From: Candidatus Acidiferrum typicum
GTDB taxonomy: Bacteria; Acidobacteriota; Terriglobia; Acidiferrales; UBA7541
Reading direction: 5' to 3'
Length of the DNA stretch: 64,000 bases
Assembly: GCA_002478115.1 (NCBI GenBank)
Contig: DLMH01000020.1
Coordinates: 134,939 to 198,938, forward strand
The position numbers were made by a program, and so were the translations under genes. Below, in pieces: positions 52,941-62,976 of the stretch. Positions within the stretch are counted from its first letter, which is position 1, and each line of letters starts with the position of its first letter. The notes below the pieces were generated by a model. The model was not told the DNA's origin. It saw nothing but the letters and a program-made list of their open reading frames with translations, and searched no databases.

Positions 52941-55900
52941 ATGAACACCGCAGTGAAAAGCATAGCGCGAATCTCATGGTTTTGCCTGCTGGCGATGTGT
53001 TGCCTGTTTTCGGCCACGAAGATCGTTGCGCAATCGACCTACGGAACGATTATTGGAACGGTGACTGACGCGAGCGGCAGTGTTGTCCCCGGTGCGAAGG
53101 TGGAAGTACTGCACCAGGCCACCGGAGGTACCCGGAGCGTCACCACAGATAGCTCGGGCGATTATCAGTTTTTGAATGTGGATCCGGGCCGGTACACGAT
53201 CACCGTGACAGCGGCACAGTTCACTGTAACCAAAGATGAAAACGTGAGCGTGCTGGCGCGGGACACCGCACGATCGGACATCCGTCTGGAGGTGCAGGGC
53301 GGGCAACAGAGCGTGGTTGTCGAGGAGCGGCAGGCCGTGGTGAGTGAAGACCTCACCGAGTCCACTTCGCGCACCGGTTTGGAGATCAGCTCGCTCCCGT
53401 TGAACTTCCGCGCTACCAACGCGCCCAGCCCCATCCAGTCTGCTGCGCTCACCCCGGGTGTAAGTCAGGATCAGAGCGGCAACCTGACCTTCTCCGGACA
53501 GTTGCCGACCGCCACCTCTTTCTCGCTCGATGGTATCTCCATTCAGAACGTGCGCTACGGCGGACCCAACGCGAATCTATTTCCGTCGGTGGAAGGCATC
53601 GCCGAATTCCGCGTAAACACCGCCGGCAATAGCGCCGAGTTCGCCCAGCCCACCGACCTTACCGTCGTCACCCGTGGTGGCACCAACCAATTTCACGGCA
53701 GCGGTTATTGGTATTTTACGCGCCAGGGTTGGAACGCCACGGACGGAATCGCGGGATTCAACCCCACCCTGAGCGCCAACACCTTCGGCACCTCTGTCGG
53801 CGGCCCAATTATCAAGAATAAACTGTTCTTCTATTTCGACTACGAAGGTGTTCGTCTTGATCAAACCACACTGATCGCCACCCAAACACTGCCCGCGAGT
53901 TGGGCCGCCGGCAACTTCTCCAGCGTTAGCGGGGGTGCCGTACCCTTCGCTCTGACCGATCCCCTTACCGGCACGACAATCAACTCAGCCGCAGTCCCGG
54001 TCAATGCCACGTCCGCAAAAGTCATAAGCGACTTCTTCCCTGCGCCCGCCGGACCAAATGCGGGCAGCTCGAATATCGACTCGACCGGTAACAATCTCAA
54101 TACCACGATCCCCGGCCACTACTCGGCCAATGGTTACGACGGTCGCCTCGATTACAACATTTCAGCAAATCACCATCTCTTTGGCCGCGTAACTCAACAC
54201 AACATTACCAGCACGGGTACCGATGCCACCGAAGCCGGCGCACTCGGCGCGGTTGGCGACGAAAGCTACAACCCCGATATGGGCATCTTCTCCACGGTGA
54301 CCGACGCCACCAACGTCGCCATTTCCTACAATTGGATCATCAAGCCCAATTTGGTCAACGAACTTCGTGGCGGCTACACTCGCTACAATCTGACCTACGG
54401 CTATCCCCAGGCTGCGCAGGGCGACTCCATCATCAGCTCTCTCGGCATCTCAGGTCTTCCCGGACCCCCGGTGAACGGGTTGGGCGGCGTCCCTGTATTT
54501 TACGTCGGGAGCTTGCTCGGCGGTGCCACTAACCAGTTTGGTCATCCTCGCGATACGAAGAACGGGATCTGGGAAGTAGGCGACAACCTCTCCTGGAGTC
54601 ACGGCAAATTCAACACCAAGTTCGGCGTGGACTTCCGCCGCGTGAACTATCAGGACAACATCACCTTTGAAGTTGGCGACGAATACGGCGATTACACCAT
54701 TTCCGGATCCTATGTATGCGCGGCCGCTGTACAAAAGGCATATCCCGAAGCCTGCGCTGCCGCGCAATTAGACCTCGGCTACCTCAACGAAGGCGACCAG
54801 GCGCAGAACGGTCCCGATGGCAAACCGTACGGCTACCACTGGGACTTCTTCGGCCAGACCGCATACAAGCTGCGTCCCAACCTCACAGTGACTGTCGGCC
54901 TGCGCTACGAACTCAATCTGCCCCTTCAGGACGCCACCAATCAGCTCGGCCAGTTCGATTACCTGAAGAACTCACCCTACTACGGCAAGCTCATCTATGA
55001 CCAGGGCGAGAAATTGAGTCCCGCCTGGGTTGCCGCTGTCGGAGGCATGGACCAGTTCGTCCTGAACACGCAAGTGGGTCTACCCTTGTCACTCCGCTAT
55101 ACCGACAAGGCCAATATTCAGCCTCGGCTTGGTCTCTCCTGGAGTCCCAGATCTGGCACGGTACTCCGGGCCGCTGGCGGCATGTATTCCGTGCCGGTCT
55201 TGGGAGCAGTCCTCTATTCTCTCTTGGGAGTGGACACGAGCAATTTCGGATCCTACTTCCCCACCGGCGGTCCCGGCTCGATGACATGGTCCAACGTCTA
55301 CGGCGGCGGTGCTGCCGGTCCTCCCCCGTGCCCCACGTCCTGCCCCGGCTATCGCCGCGCCAACCAGTGGGACCTGAAGGATCCCCGTGTCATCCAGTGG
55401 AACGCCGCCTTCGAACAGAATGTCGGCTTCCGTTCCGCGTTTAAGGCCAGCTACGTCGGTTCGCACACCTACGACCTCATCTACAGCCCGGACTTGAACC
55501 AGATTCCCGCCAACACTCTAGGCTACTGGGCCTACCGCGCGGCCAACGGAGCAAACTTTCCCAACTTCCGAGAAGTGCTGACTCGCGCCAATGGCCCCGG
55601 CGACAAGTATGAAGCGGTCATCTTGGAGTTCAACCGTCACTTCGGCCACGGCCTCACCTTCGATAACGCGTTCACCCTTACCTGGAACAGGACCAACGCG
55701 CTTGGTGCAGCACCCAGCTCTGCGATCCCCGTCGGCGGACAGGGCGACAACGGCGGCAACGTTCTGAACGTGTACGACATCGCTACTGCAACCGGCAATG
55801 CCTTCTATGACCCGCGCAAAAGATTCCTCAGCACACTGGTCTATGAACTTCCTGTGGGGCGTGGCAAACAGTTCTTGGGTTCCAGTAGCCGGGCCCTGGA

Positions 55901-56405
55901 CCTCTTCGTCGGTGGCTGGAGCGTATCCGGAATCACTCTGTACCATTCGGGCTTCTGGCTCACGCCCTATTTCCCGAGCAGCCTCTCGGATCCTTCCGGC
56001 ACGGCACCCCAATATCGGTCCGTCAGCGCGCAGAATCCCGATTGCGTTGCCAGCGCCAGTGGCTATCTCTCTAATCCGACAGTGGCCAGCTACTTCAACG
56101 TCAACGCCTACAGCGTTCCGGCAAGCGATATCGGCCGCTTCGGCAACTGCGGCGTCGGCATCCTTCAGGGCCCCAACACCGTGACCTTCTCCACGTCCCT
56201 CGCAAAGACTGTGCACCTCAACGAACGATTCGCCATAAGATACGAGGCGCAATTCGCCAATCTGTTCAACATCAACAATTGGGGTTTTCCGAACCTGAAC
56301 GTGGGCAGCAGCTCGTTCGGCAAGATCACCTCCCAGCAAGATGGAACACCAGGTTCGCAGGCCGGCCCCCGATCCATCCAGATGGCTTTGCGTTTGATAT
56401 TCTGA
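52941..56405 (+). CDS. TonB-dependent receptor 3, Oar-like
   Basis: 1154 residues behind a strong AAAGGAGAG. Signal peptide (FCLLAMCCLFSATKIVAQ), CarboxypepD_reg-like domain (GTIIGTVTDASGSVVPGAKV), plug (VTRGGTNQFHGSGYWYFTR) and a barrel ending in EAQFANLFNINNWGFPNLNV with the terminal MALRLIF aromatic. It is upstream of PhnX, an OPA-type transporter and PhnW, so the imported ligand may be a phosphonate-bearing polymer or lipid head-group material; this is context-based. A terminator-like hairpin follows the stop codon. Confidence 0.92.
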   Translation: MNTAVKSIARISWFCLLAMCCLFSATKIVAQSTYGTIIGTVTDASGSVVPGAKVEVLHQATGGTRSVTTDSSGDYQFLNVDPGRYTITVTAAQFTVTKDENVSVLARDTARSDIRLEVQGGQQSVVVEERQAVVSEDLTESTSRTGLEISSLPLNFRATNAPSPIQSAALTPGVSQDQSGNLTFSGQLPTATSFSLDGISIQNVRYGGPNANLFPSVEGIAEFRVNTAGNSAEFAQPTDLTVVTRGGTNQFHGSGYWYFTRQGWNATDGIAGFNPTLSANTFGTSVGGPIIKNKLFFYFDYEGVRLDQTTLIATQTLPASWAAGNFSSVSGGAVPFALTDPLTGTTINSAAVPVNATSAKVISDFFPAPAGPNAGSSNIDSTGNNLNTTIPGHYSANGYDGRLDYNISANHHLFGRVTQHNITSTGTDATEAGALGAVGDESYNPDMGIFSTVTDATNVAISYNWIIKPNLVNELRGGYTRYNLTYGYPQAAQGDSIISSLGISGLPGPPVNGLGGVPVFYVGSLLGGATNQFGHPRDTKNGIWEVGDNLSWSHGKFNTKFGVDFRRVNYQDNITFEVGDEYGDYTISGSYVCAAAVQKAYPEACAAAQLDLGYLNEGDQAQNGPDGKPYGYHWDFFGQTAYKLRPNLTVTVGLRYELNLPLQDATNQLGQFDYLKNSPYYGKLIYDQGEKLSPAWVAAVGGMDQFVLNTQVGLPLSLRYTDKANIQPRLGLSWSPRSGTVLRAAGGMYSVPVLGAVLYSLLGVDTSNFGSYFPTGGPGSMTWSNVYGGGAAGPPPCPTSCPGYRRANQWDLKDPRVIQWNAAFEQNVGFRSAFKASYVGSHTYDLIYSPDLNQIPANTLGYWAYRAANGANFPNFREVLTRANGPGDKYEAVILEFNRHFGHGLTFDNAFTLTWNRTNALGAAPSSAIPVGGQGDNGGNVLNVYDIATATGNAFYDPRKRFLSTLVYELPVGRGKQFLGSSSRALDLFVGGWSVSGITLYHSGFWLTPYFPSSLSDPSGTAPQYRSVSAQNPDCVASASGYLSNPTVASYFNVNAYSVPASDIGRFGNCGVGILQGPNTVTFSTSLAKTVHLNERFAIRYEAQFANLFNINNWGFPNLNVGSSSFGKITSQQDGTPGSQAGPRSIQMALRLIF

Positions 56406-56424
56406 AGCTGGCCGTCTACCACCG

Positions 56425-56460
56425 GGAGGGAGCACTCGCCATTTTGCGAGTGTTCCCTCC
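56425..56460 (+). terminator. Stem-loop terminator after TonB receptor 3
   Basis: A 15-base stem (56425-56439 with 56446-56460, one G-U pair) and loop CATTTT, starting 20 bases after the receptor stop. The following sequence tgcatattta is only moderately T-rich, so termination may be partial and allow some read-through into PhnX. Confidence 0.65.
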
Positions 56461-56520
56461 TGCATATTTACACCACTGAAAAGACGATAACGGACTTTTT
56501 AAGAAAATGGGGGTAGCAGC

Positions 56521-57369
56521 ATGAAACTTTTGAATCCCGCGGTTCCTCCGCAGACCATATACGCCGACCGCTTGAAAGGGCTGGTCCTGGATTGGGCCGG
56601 GACCACGGTGGACTACGGCAGCCTGGCTCCGGCACGAACGCTGCAAAAACTATTTTCCGGGGCGCGCATCACGCTGACCGAGTCAGAGACTCGGCAGCAC
56701 ATGGGTCTGCCCAAGAAAGAGCACATACGTGGAATCTTGTCGTTGCCCCGGGTTCGCAACGCTTGGCAAGAGCTTCGTGGACGCTTTCCCAGCGAGGCGG
56801 ATGTCGACGAAATGTATCGGCAGTTCATTCCACTGCAGTTTTCCTGCCTGGCCGAGTACTCGGCCCTGATTCCGGGTGTTGTGGAAGCCATGCAGAGTTT
56901 TCGCCGGCGGGGCCTGAAAATCGGCTCGACGACCGGATACACCCGAGCGATGCTCGACCTACTGGTGGAGAAAAGCGCGAAAGAGGGTTACAGCCCCGAT
57001 TGCAGCCTGACCCCGGAAGAAGTGGGAGCCGGCCGGCCGCATCCGTTCATGATGTATGAGAGCGCCGTGAGGTTGCAGGTGTATCCCCTTGCGGCTATCG
57101 CCAAAATCGGGGACACCCCCGTGGACATCCTCGAAGGCTTGAATGCGGGAGCTTGGTCCATCGGAGTCGCCGGAACAGGAAACATGATCGGGCTTTCCCT
57201 AGAGGACTTTCACGCGCTTTCCGAAGCCGCGAGAGAATCCCGTTTGGCTGACGCGCGTGCTGAATTGCAGAACGCCGGAGCGCACTACGTCGTGGACACT
57301 TTGGCGGAAGTCCACTCGGTTCTAGACGACATTGATGTGCGCCTGAAGACGGCAAGAGAATCTCACTAG
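56521..57369 (+). CDS. phnX: Phosphonoacetaldehyde hydrolase (phosphonatase)
   Basis: A cytoplasmic HAD-superfamily enzyme that splits phosphonoacetaldehyde into acetaldehyde and phosphate. The nucleophile is D24 in GLVLDWAGTTVDYGS, whose WAG replaces the usual second Asp as in phosphonatases. The Schiff-base Lys is K65 in MGLPKKEHIRGIL, aligning with MGLLK of characterised PhnX. Further motifs are IGSTTGYTRAML (HAD motif II) and GAGRPHPFMMYE and KIGDTPVDILEGLNAG (motif III/IV). 282 residues is normal. The gene is followed 17 bases later by the transporter and pairs with PhnW. Confidence 0.95.
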   Translation: MKLLNPAVPPQTIYADRLKGLVLDWAGTTVDYGSLAPARTLQKLFSGARITLTESETRQHMGLPKKEHIRGILSLPRVRNAWQELRGRFPSEADVDEMYRQFIPLQFSCLAEYSALIPGVVEAMQSFRRRGLKIGSTTGYTRAMLDLLVEKSAKEGYSPDCSLTPEEVGAGRPHPFMMYESAVRLQVYPLAAIAKIGDTPVDILEGLNAGAWSIGVAGTGNMIGLSLEDFHALSEAARESRLADARAELQNAGAHYVVDTLAEVHSVLDDIDVRLKTARESH

Positions 57370-57386
57370 CCCATTTACAAGGAAGA

Positions 57387-58724
57387 ATGAGCAGCATTAC
57401 CCCCGTTAACGCAGGCGTGCAAGTGCGCGGCAGCGAAAATCTGCTGCGTAACCGGCAAATCCGGACAGTGGCACTTCTCTTTACCGGTTACGCCGCCTAT
57501 TATTTCTGCCGCTCCGATCTCTCTGTGGCCATGCCTCTCTTGATCGAAGAGCTACAACGGCACGGCATGAGCAGCCACGATGCGGTCATCCGCGTAGGGC
57601 AAATCGCCTCTTTCGGAGTTCTTGCGTACGCCATCGGCAAACTATTCCTGACTGGATTGGGAGACATTTGGGGCGGCCGGCGAAGCTTTACGATTGGCCT
57701 GGGCGGTGCGCTCGCCTTTACTTTGCTTTTCGCTTCCGGCGGTTCTTGGCCGCTGTTCACGATGGCCTGGATAGGCAACCGGCTGACACAATCGATCGGC
57801 TGGGCTGGCTCGGTCAAAGTTTGCTCGAAGTGGTTCGACTATTCCTCCTACGGCACGGTCATTGGCATCCTAAGCCTAAGCTACCTCGTCGGTGATGCCG
57901 CGGCGCGCCAAGCGATGGGTAGGCTCATTCACCTGGGATATGGCTGGAGGGCGTTGTTCTGCTTTGCCGCCATCGTGGCGGGCTTCTTTTTGATCGCGAA
58001 CCTCCTGTTCCTGCGCGAATCACGCACGGAACTCGGTTACACGGAGCCGCAGGTGAATCCGCTTAATCTTTTCGCGGGTTCAGGCTCGAAACCAAAGCGC
58101 TTCCGGGAGCTTCTGAAGCCGTTACTTTTCAGCCGGGCGTTTGCGGTGGTCTGCCTTCTTTCGCTTGGATGCACGGTGGTGCGCGAGACCTTCAACACCT
58201 GGACCGCGGTTTACTTGCGTGATTTCTTCCAATACAGCGCGAGCAGCGCCGCAAGTACGAGCGCCATTTTCCCCGCCGTGGGAGCGGCTTCTGTTTTCAT
58301 GTCAGGCTGGATCAGCGACCGTTTGGGTGCGACCGGGCGCTCCATCGTCATGTTTTTTGGCTTGGGGGCAACGGCCCTGGCTCTGATCGCGCTCACATCC
58401 CTTCGCGCGGGCGCCTCCACATCCATGTGGCCGCTGCTCCTGATTGGCGTGGTGGCCTTCTGCTTGCTCGGTCCGTACTCCTACCTGGCTGGAGCGTTTG
58501 CCTTGGATTTCGGAGGAAGCCAAGCAGGTGCGGCTTCGTCCGGACTTATCGACGGGGTTGGCTATTTGGGAGGCGTGGTCGCAGGCGATAGCATCGCCCG
58601 TCTGTCCATAGCCTTTGGTTGGCGAGGTGTATTCGTGGCCCTCACTGGCGTGACCGCGCTGTCCGCTCTCGCGGCTGGCTATCTGTATCTTTATCAGCGT
58701 GGACTCCGAAGAGTCGAGGCCTAG
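57387..58724 (+). CDS. OPA-family MFS transporter (GlpT/UhpC-like)
   Basis: A 12-helix inner-membrane carrier of the organophosphate:phosphate antiporter branch, 445 residues. Typical are YAAYYFCRSDLSVAMPLLIE in helix 1, FGVLAYAIGKLFLTGLGDIWGGR (loop 2-3 motif), WAGSVKVCSKWFDYSSYGTV and the mid-protein RESRTELGYTEP loop. The AAGGAAG site and 17-base gap place it in one operon with phnX. OPA transporters move phosphorylated or phosphonated small molecules, so 2-aminoethylphosphonate uptake is the likely job. Confidence 0.88.
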   Translation: MSSITPVNAGVQVRGSENLLRNRQIRTVALLFTGYAAYYFCRSDLSVAMPLLIEELQRHGMSSHDAVIRVGQIASFGVLAYAIGKLFLTGLGDIWGGRRSFTIGLGGALAFTLLFASGGSWPLFTMAWIGNRLTQSIGWAGSVKVCSKWFDYSSYGTVIGILSLSYLVGDAAARQAMGRLIHLGYGWRALFCFAAIVAGFFLIANLLFLRESRTELGYTEPQVNPLNLFAGSGSKPKRFRELLKPLLFSRAFAVVCLLSLGCTVVRETFNTWTAVYLRDFFQYSASSAASTSAIFPAVGAASVFMSGWISDRLGATGRSIVMFFGLGATALALIALTSLRAGASTSMWPLLLIGVVAFCLLGPYSYLAGAFALDFGGSQAGAASSGLIDGVGYLGGVVAGDSIARLSIAFGWRGVFVALTGVTALSALAAGYLYLYQRGLRRVEA

Positions 58725-58814
58725 AGTTGATGGAGCGCAGGTTCCGACTCTGAGCCACTATCGGGAAGTTGTTGAGACGGTTTTGCGGCCCTTCCTTCAG
58801 CGAGTTGGCCAATT

Positions 58815-59906
58815 TCAATAACGGACTCTGAGCTTCGATGACCGCGCCAATACCCATCCGCGGCTGTCCAGCACATAGAATTCGACGTCCGCTTCGTTGC
58901 GCGGGCCGGTGGCGCTGAGAACAAAACTCGCGCTTGTCCGATTTGACGTGCAATCGATGGTTTGCCGTATTTTGCGCGTTTGCTCGGAAGGCGGAAGGTC
59001 CGGCGCCCGGAAACCGCGAAGCAGGAGCACAACCTCTACCCCACCTGAGGAGTTCTCGCAGCGGATGGGGAGGCTGACCTCCGCGCTGGTGTGGTGAGAT
59101 CCGAACTCGGCCTTTGGCCGGCCCACGAACGCCAGCACCGGGGGATTCCCACCGGGCGAGTTTGCGGGATCCGGCCACAGTTTTTCGAACTCGGCGAGAG
59201 CGGCGGAATATCTCTTGCGGAGGTGCGACTCGCGGACATCCCACCGTGGATGGGAGGCCAGAAAATGCGCCGCGCCGGAGTCTCCTTCCTGGGTTTCCAT
59301 CAAATGATATAGCGCAGTCACGAAATCGGGATGGAATCCACTTCGGGCCATCAGACTCAAGCTGCCAACATCCGCCTCCAACTCCAAATCCTGCGAGAAG
59401 TCAGCAAGTTCGTGCTCCTGGTCCGCCGGCGTCGACGAGGTTAGCTCAGCCGGAAATGCACCCAACTGCACAAATCTCCAGCTCTCATGTGAGTCCCTCA
59501 GCGACTCCTGGAAGATTGCTCGCTTGGTCCAGTGGTGCTGCGTCACGTGCACAATTTCGTGAGCCAGGATTGCCGCCCATAGTCCGGGATCATTCCCCAG
59601 TAGCTGCACCATTTCGTCATCGACGTAGACAGCGCCATCCGGCAGTGAAAAGGCGTTTCCGGTGAGGCCTTTGACCACCCGCAATTCCCATGAGATTTCC
59701 TCTGCGGACGAGCCGCCGGATGCTTCATGCACCAACTGGTCGAAGACACGTGCGGCTGGGCCGGGAAACTCTTCGGCGGGCACACTGCCGTTCTTCAGAT
59801 TGGAGCGCAGTTGCGCAACGGTGTTATTGAAGGAACGCGTGTTCGACGTGGGTGATTTGAGGCTCTGGGCTGGGACCAAGATTGCACACGCGAGGCAGGC
59901 TACCAA
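58815..59906 (-). CDS. M48-family zinc metallopeptidase, exported
   Basis: LAHEIVHVTQHHWTKR carries the HExxH zinc motif (His116), with the third ligand Glu expected in DLELEADVGSLSLMARSGF, the M48 layout. The N-terminus (VACLACAILVPAQS) is a signal-peptide core; the TTG at 59906 is the first usable start but the basic n-region is poor, so the real start may be elsewhere. The C-terminal ~130 residues form a beta-rich domain lacking the TPR array found in BepA relatives. It probably acts in periplasmic protein quality control. It is oriented against, and seems functionally separate from, the phosphonate genes around it. Confidence 0.82.
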   Translation of the reverse strand: MVACLACAILVPAQSLKSPTSNTRSFNNTVAQLRSNLKNGSVPAEEFPGPAARVFDQLVHEASGGSSAEEISWELRVVKGLTGNAFSLPDGAVYVDDEMVQLLGNDPGLWAAILAHEIVHVTQHHWTKRAIFQESLRDSHESWRFVQLGAFPAELTSSTPADQEHELADFSQDLELEADVGSLSLMARSGFHPDFVTALYHLMETQEGDSGAAHFLASHPRWDVRESHLRKRYSAALAEFEKLWPDPANSPGGNPPVLAFVGRPKAEFGSHHTSAEVSLPIRCENSSGGVEVVLLLRGFRAPDLPPSEQTRKIRQTIDCTSNRTSASFVLSATGPRNEADVEFYVLDSRGWVLARSSKLRVRY

Positions 59907-60333
59907 CGCGTAGCCACAGAGGCCAAAACTTCTGACTTGGACTGCCCTCGCACCGCCAAAGTTCGGCGTGGCGCCCTCCTCTCGGAAGAGGTAGATCGGT
60001 CAGTTGCGGCAACCACATGGGCCGCCGCAGTCTGTAATCGGAATGTAACACAGCTTTCATCGAACCGTAATATTTCTCCGGGGCGCAGCAAACACCAGTA
60101 AACACCAATGTTCGGCTACCAACACCTCGGGATTGGCAGACCCGAAGCCGAAAATGGATTAACGAGCCCGAAACACAGCGTTAACACGCCTGAAAGTGCC
60201 TGCGTGTCATACAATGAAGTTTCGGGGACGCCCCACTAAGCCTGCCGCCGAAAACACGTAGTTGTGCCTTCACCCGGATTGATCCTGTTACCCACCGATT
60301 TCGGCGACGGTAATGAAGAGGAGAACCTTCACC
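59907..60333. other. Divergent promoter region between M48 peptidase and phnW
   Basis: About 430 bases. Close direct repeats AAACACCAGT/AAACACCAAT occur at about 60088-60110. TACAAT at 60210-60215 is a possible -10 box without a well-spaced -35. GAAGAGGAGAA before 60334 is the phnW ribosome-binding site. Confidence 0.4.
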
Positions 60334-61536
60334 ATGACCACCACTAAACTGCTGTTCACTCCTGGGCCACTCACCACCAGCGCGGCGGTGAAAGCCGCAA
60401 TGTTGCGCGACGCAGGCTCGCGTGACCGCGATTTTCTGCAAACGGTGCGCGAAATTCGTGAGCGGCTGGTGGCGCTCGGCGGGGCGGCCTCCCCAAATCA
60501 CGCGGGCGAATACGAATGCGTCCTGATGCAGGGCAGCGGCACCTTTGCCATCGAATCGGTGATTTCTTCGGCGATTCCGCGCGAAGGCAAGCTGCTGGTT
60601 CTGGTGAACGGAGCGTATGGACGCCGCATCGCGCAGATGGCGCGCGTCCACGGGATTGAAACCGAAACGGTGGAAGCGCCCGAAAACCACAAGATCTCGC
60701 CGGAAGCCGTGGCTGAACGCTTCGCGGCATCGCGCGGCATCACGCACGCGGCGGTGATCCATTGCGAAACCACCACGGGTATTGTTAACCCAATCGAAGA
60801 GATCGGCGCGGTGGTGGAACGCGCAGGCGCCGTGTACATCGTCGACGCCATGAGCAGCTTCGGCGCAATCCCCCTGGATCTTGCCGCGGCGCGCATCGAT
60901 TTCCTGATTTCCTCGGCGAACAAGTGCATCGAAGGCGTCCCCGGCTTCGGGTTCGTGCTGGCGCGGCGCGGCCGGTTACTTGAAGCGAAAGGCCGGGCGC
61001 GCACGCTGAGCCTCGACCTGCATGCGCAGTGGGCAGGCTTTGTGTCCGACGGCCAGTTCCGCTTCACTCCGCCAACGCACGCGCTGCTGGCGTTCCATCA
61101 AGCTCTGCTCGAACTGGAAGCGGAGGGCGGCGTGGCCGGTCGCTCCGCGCGCTATCGCGCAAACCACACGGCGCTGATGAGCGGCATGGCGGAACTGGGT
61201 TTCGACGCGTATCTTGCGCCGGAGGACCATAGCTTCATCATCACCGCATTCCGCTATCCGGAGCACTCGCGGTTTCTCTTCGAAGAATTCAACGCGCGGC
61301 TGAGCCAATTGGGATTCATCATTTACCCCGGCAAGCTGACGGCGGAGCCGTGCTTTCGCATCGGGACCATCGGGCGCTTGTCTCCGCCGGACATCGAGGC
61401 GCTACTCGCGGCGATGCGGCGCGTTCTGGGGGAGATGGGAGTTGCGCCCGGCGTCCGCGCCGCTCTTGAGCGGGGATCATTGGATTCCATGGCCCGAAGA
61501 ACCACGATAGGCGCCGGGAATCCTGATAAACATTAG
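60334..61536 (+). CDS. phnW: 2-aminoethylphosphonate-pyruvate transaminase
   Basis: A class V PLP aminotransferase converting 2-aminoethylphosphonate plus pyruvate to phosphonoacetaldehyde plus alanine, the substrate for PhnX. KLLFTPGPLTTSAAVKAAML, DAGSRDRDF and MQGSGTFAIESVI are the family N-terminus. HCETTTGIVNPI and VDAMSSFGAIP position the cofactor (Asp), and SSANKCIEGVPGFGFV carries the PLP lysine K197. The C-terminal FRIGTIGRL matches PhnW. The ATG at 60334 is used because GAAGAGGAG upstream is its ribosome-binding site; the upstream ATG at 60313 would make that site coding. The last ~30 residues are an unusual basic extension. Confidence 0.95.
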   Translation: MTTTKLLFTPGPLTTSAAVKAAMLRDAGSRDRDFLQTVREIRERLVALGGAASPNHAGEYECVLMQGSGTFAIESVISSAIPREGKLLVLVNGAYGRRIAQMARVHGIETETVEAPENHKISPEAVAERFAASRGITHAAVIHCETTTGIVNPIEEIGAVVERAGAVYIVDAMSSFGAIPLDLAAARIDFLISSANKCIEGVPGFGFVLARRGRLLEAKGRARTLSLDLHAQWAGFVSDGQFRFTPPTHALLAFHQALLELEAEGGVAGRSARYRANHTALMSGMAELGFDAYLAPEDHSFIITAFRYPEHSRFLFEEFNARLSQLGFIIYPGKLTAEPCFRIGTIGRLSPPDIEALLAAMRRVLGEMGVAPGVRAALERGSLDSMARRTTIGAGNPDKH

Positions 61537-62109
61537 AGTTTTATCGGCGGCGCGCTCTCAGGGAAAAAGTTCGCGTGAACGCACAAACCGGACAAGTCAA
61601 ATCTCTCTGACTCCCTAGAAGTTCCGTTCTGGGACGTACTGGCGGCATTCAGGCATTGTGGATATCTTGGCAGGTGGGAAAAAATCTGCGGCCATAACTC
61701 TGACGCTCTGCTTGCAAAGTAAATGCGGAAATACTGCGTGGTTGGATCGGCTGGCCTTTACCTATGTCTTGCATCACGGTTTTGATTGGTGTTTGGCAGT
61801 TATTGCTCCCATGTTGTTCCCACCTGGTTCGTGCCGAGCCGCCGCGATTGCGTTGCGTTGGGATGACGTTCGGCGCGTCGATTCGACGGTTCGCAACTCT
61901 AGCGGTGTCAGAAGGCGATACTCTGAAATGCTGTATAAGTGGCGATTCTGGTTCATTTCCACCTGAGGAACAGCACGGAGAGAACTCTTGGTCCCGGAAA
62001 TCGATTTGGTCACCCGATGCGCACTAGTGGATGTCTGCCCGAATACATGGAGGGAAGGAATAACTGAATGTCGCAAGCAAAGCGACGGATATCTATGAAC
62101 GTCCCGCCC
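61537..62109. other. Intergenic region without recognised features
   Basis: About 570 bases between phnW and a convergent stress-protein gene. Frames on both strands are short and lack motifs. No tRNA, repeat or strong terminator was recognised. Confidence 0.4.
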
Positions 62110-62976
62110 TTATGTGCTCAGAACCGGAATCGGCACGGCGCAAATGATTCCGTAGCCGTGGGTCCGCAGGTGACTGCCATACGGGTAGCACCCGGTAACC
62201 AGCAAATCCGCCTTCGTCTGCATCGCAGCTTGACTCAGCACCTTGGGCACGTCACCACTGCCGATGAATACGTCTGCCTTAATGCCGGTGTCCTGCTGGA
62301 GCTTTGCGATACGCTGGGAAGCGTCGTCGACGAGCGCCTTTTTCCACTCTTGATCGACGTAGCTGCCACCGGGCCCCCAAAACTCCACGCTGGCAGTGAC
62401 GTGAGCGAGCGTGAGACGGGCGCCAAATTCGGCGGCCAGTGGGGCGGCCCACGACACAGCTTCGTTACTACGCGGGCCCAAATCCACGGCGCACAGGACG
62501 TTGCGAACCGCAAACTTCTGGCCTGGCGATCCGTCCACGTGCGTACCGGTCCAGACCGGGCACGCCGTCCTGGATAACACTTTTGCTGCCACCGAGCCCA
62601 GAAGAAACTGCTCGAACGTGGAGCCATGCGACGGCATCATGATCAGGTCGGCCTTTTCCTCCTCAGCCATGTGCACGATTGCCCTTGCCGGGTCGCCTCT
62701 GACCAACATGCGCCGAATGGTAAGGCCGTCAAGCTCCGGCCAGAGAGACTGGTCCCGCTGTTTCTGGGCCTCTCTAATGATCTCCGTGAGCAAGTCCCAG
62801 CCAGCCAGTTCGCCGTTGTCCTCCGGCACACCGGCGGCATGGCTCAGCGCCGTCACGACGTGGAGCATCACGATCTCAGAATGGAAATGGCGCGCCAATG
62901 TTGCAGCCTGATGAATGACACCCAGTGAAGCAATCGGGAAATCAACCGGCAAAAGAATTTTCTTAATATTCAGCAT
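62110..62976 (-). CDS. Tandem-domain universal stress protein
   Basis: Two Usp domains in 288 residues. Domain 1 (NIKKILLPVDFPIASLGVIH) ends with the nucleotide loop PSHGSTFEQFLLGSVAAKVL and ACPVWTGT. Domain 2 (VRNVLCAVDLGPRSNEAVSW) ends TGCYPYGSHLRTHGYGIICA, where the usual G-9x-G-S/T pattern is altered, so only domain 1 is likely to bind ATP. It has a single gene context here and no fluoride-riboswitch signature in its leader, unlike the Usp at 39399. Confidence 0.9.
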   Translation of the reverse strand: MLNIKKILLPVDFPIASLGVIHQAATLARHFHSEIVMLHVVTALSHAAGVPEDNGELAGWDLLTEIIREAQKQRDQSLWPELDGLTIRRMLVRGDPARAIVHMAEEEKADLIMMPSHGSTFEQFLLGSVAAKVLSRTACPVWTGTHVDGSPGQKFAVRNVLCAVDLGPRSNEAVSWAAPLAAEFGARLTLAHVTASVEFWGPGGSYVDQEWKKALVDDASQRIAKLQQDTGIKADVFIGSGDVPKVLSQAAMQTKADLLVTGCYPYGSHLRTHGYGIICAVPIPVLST

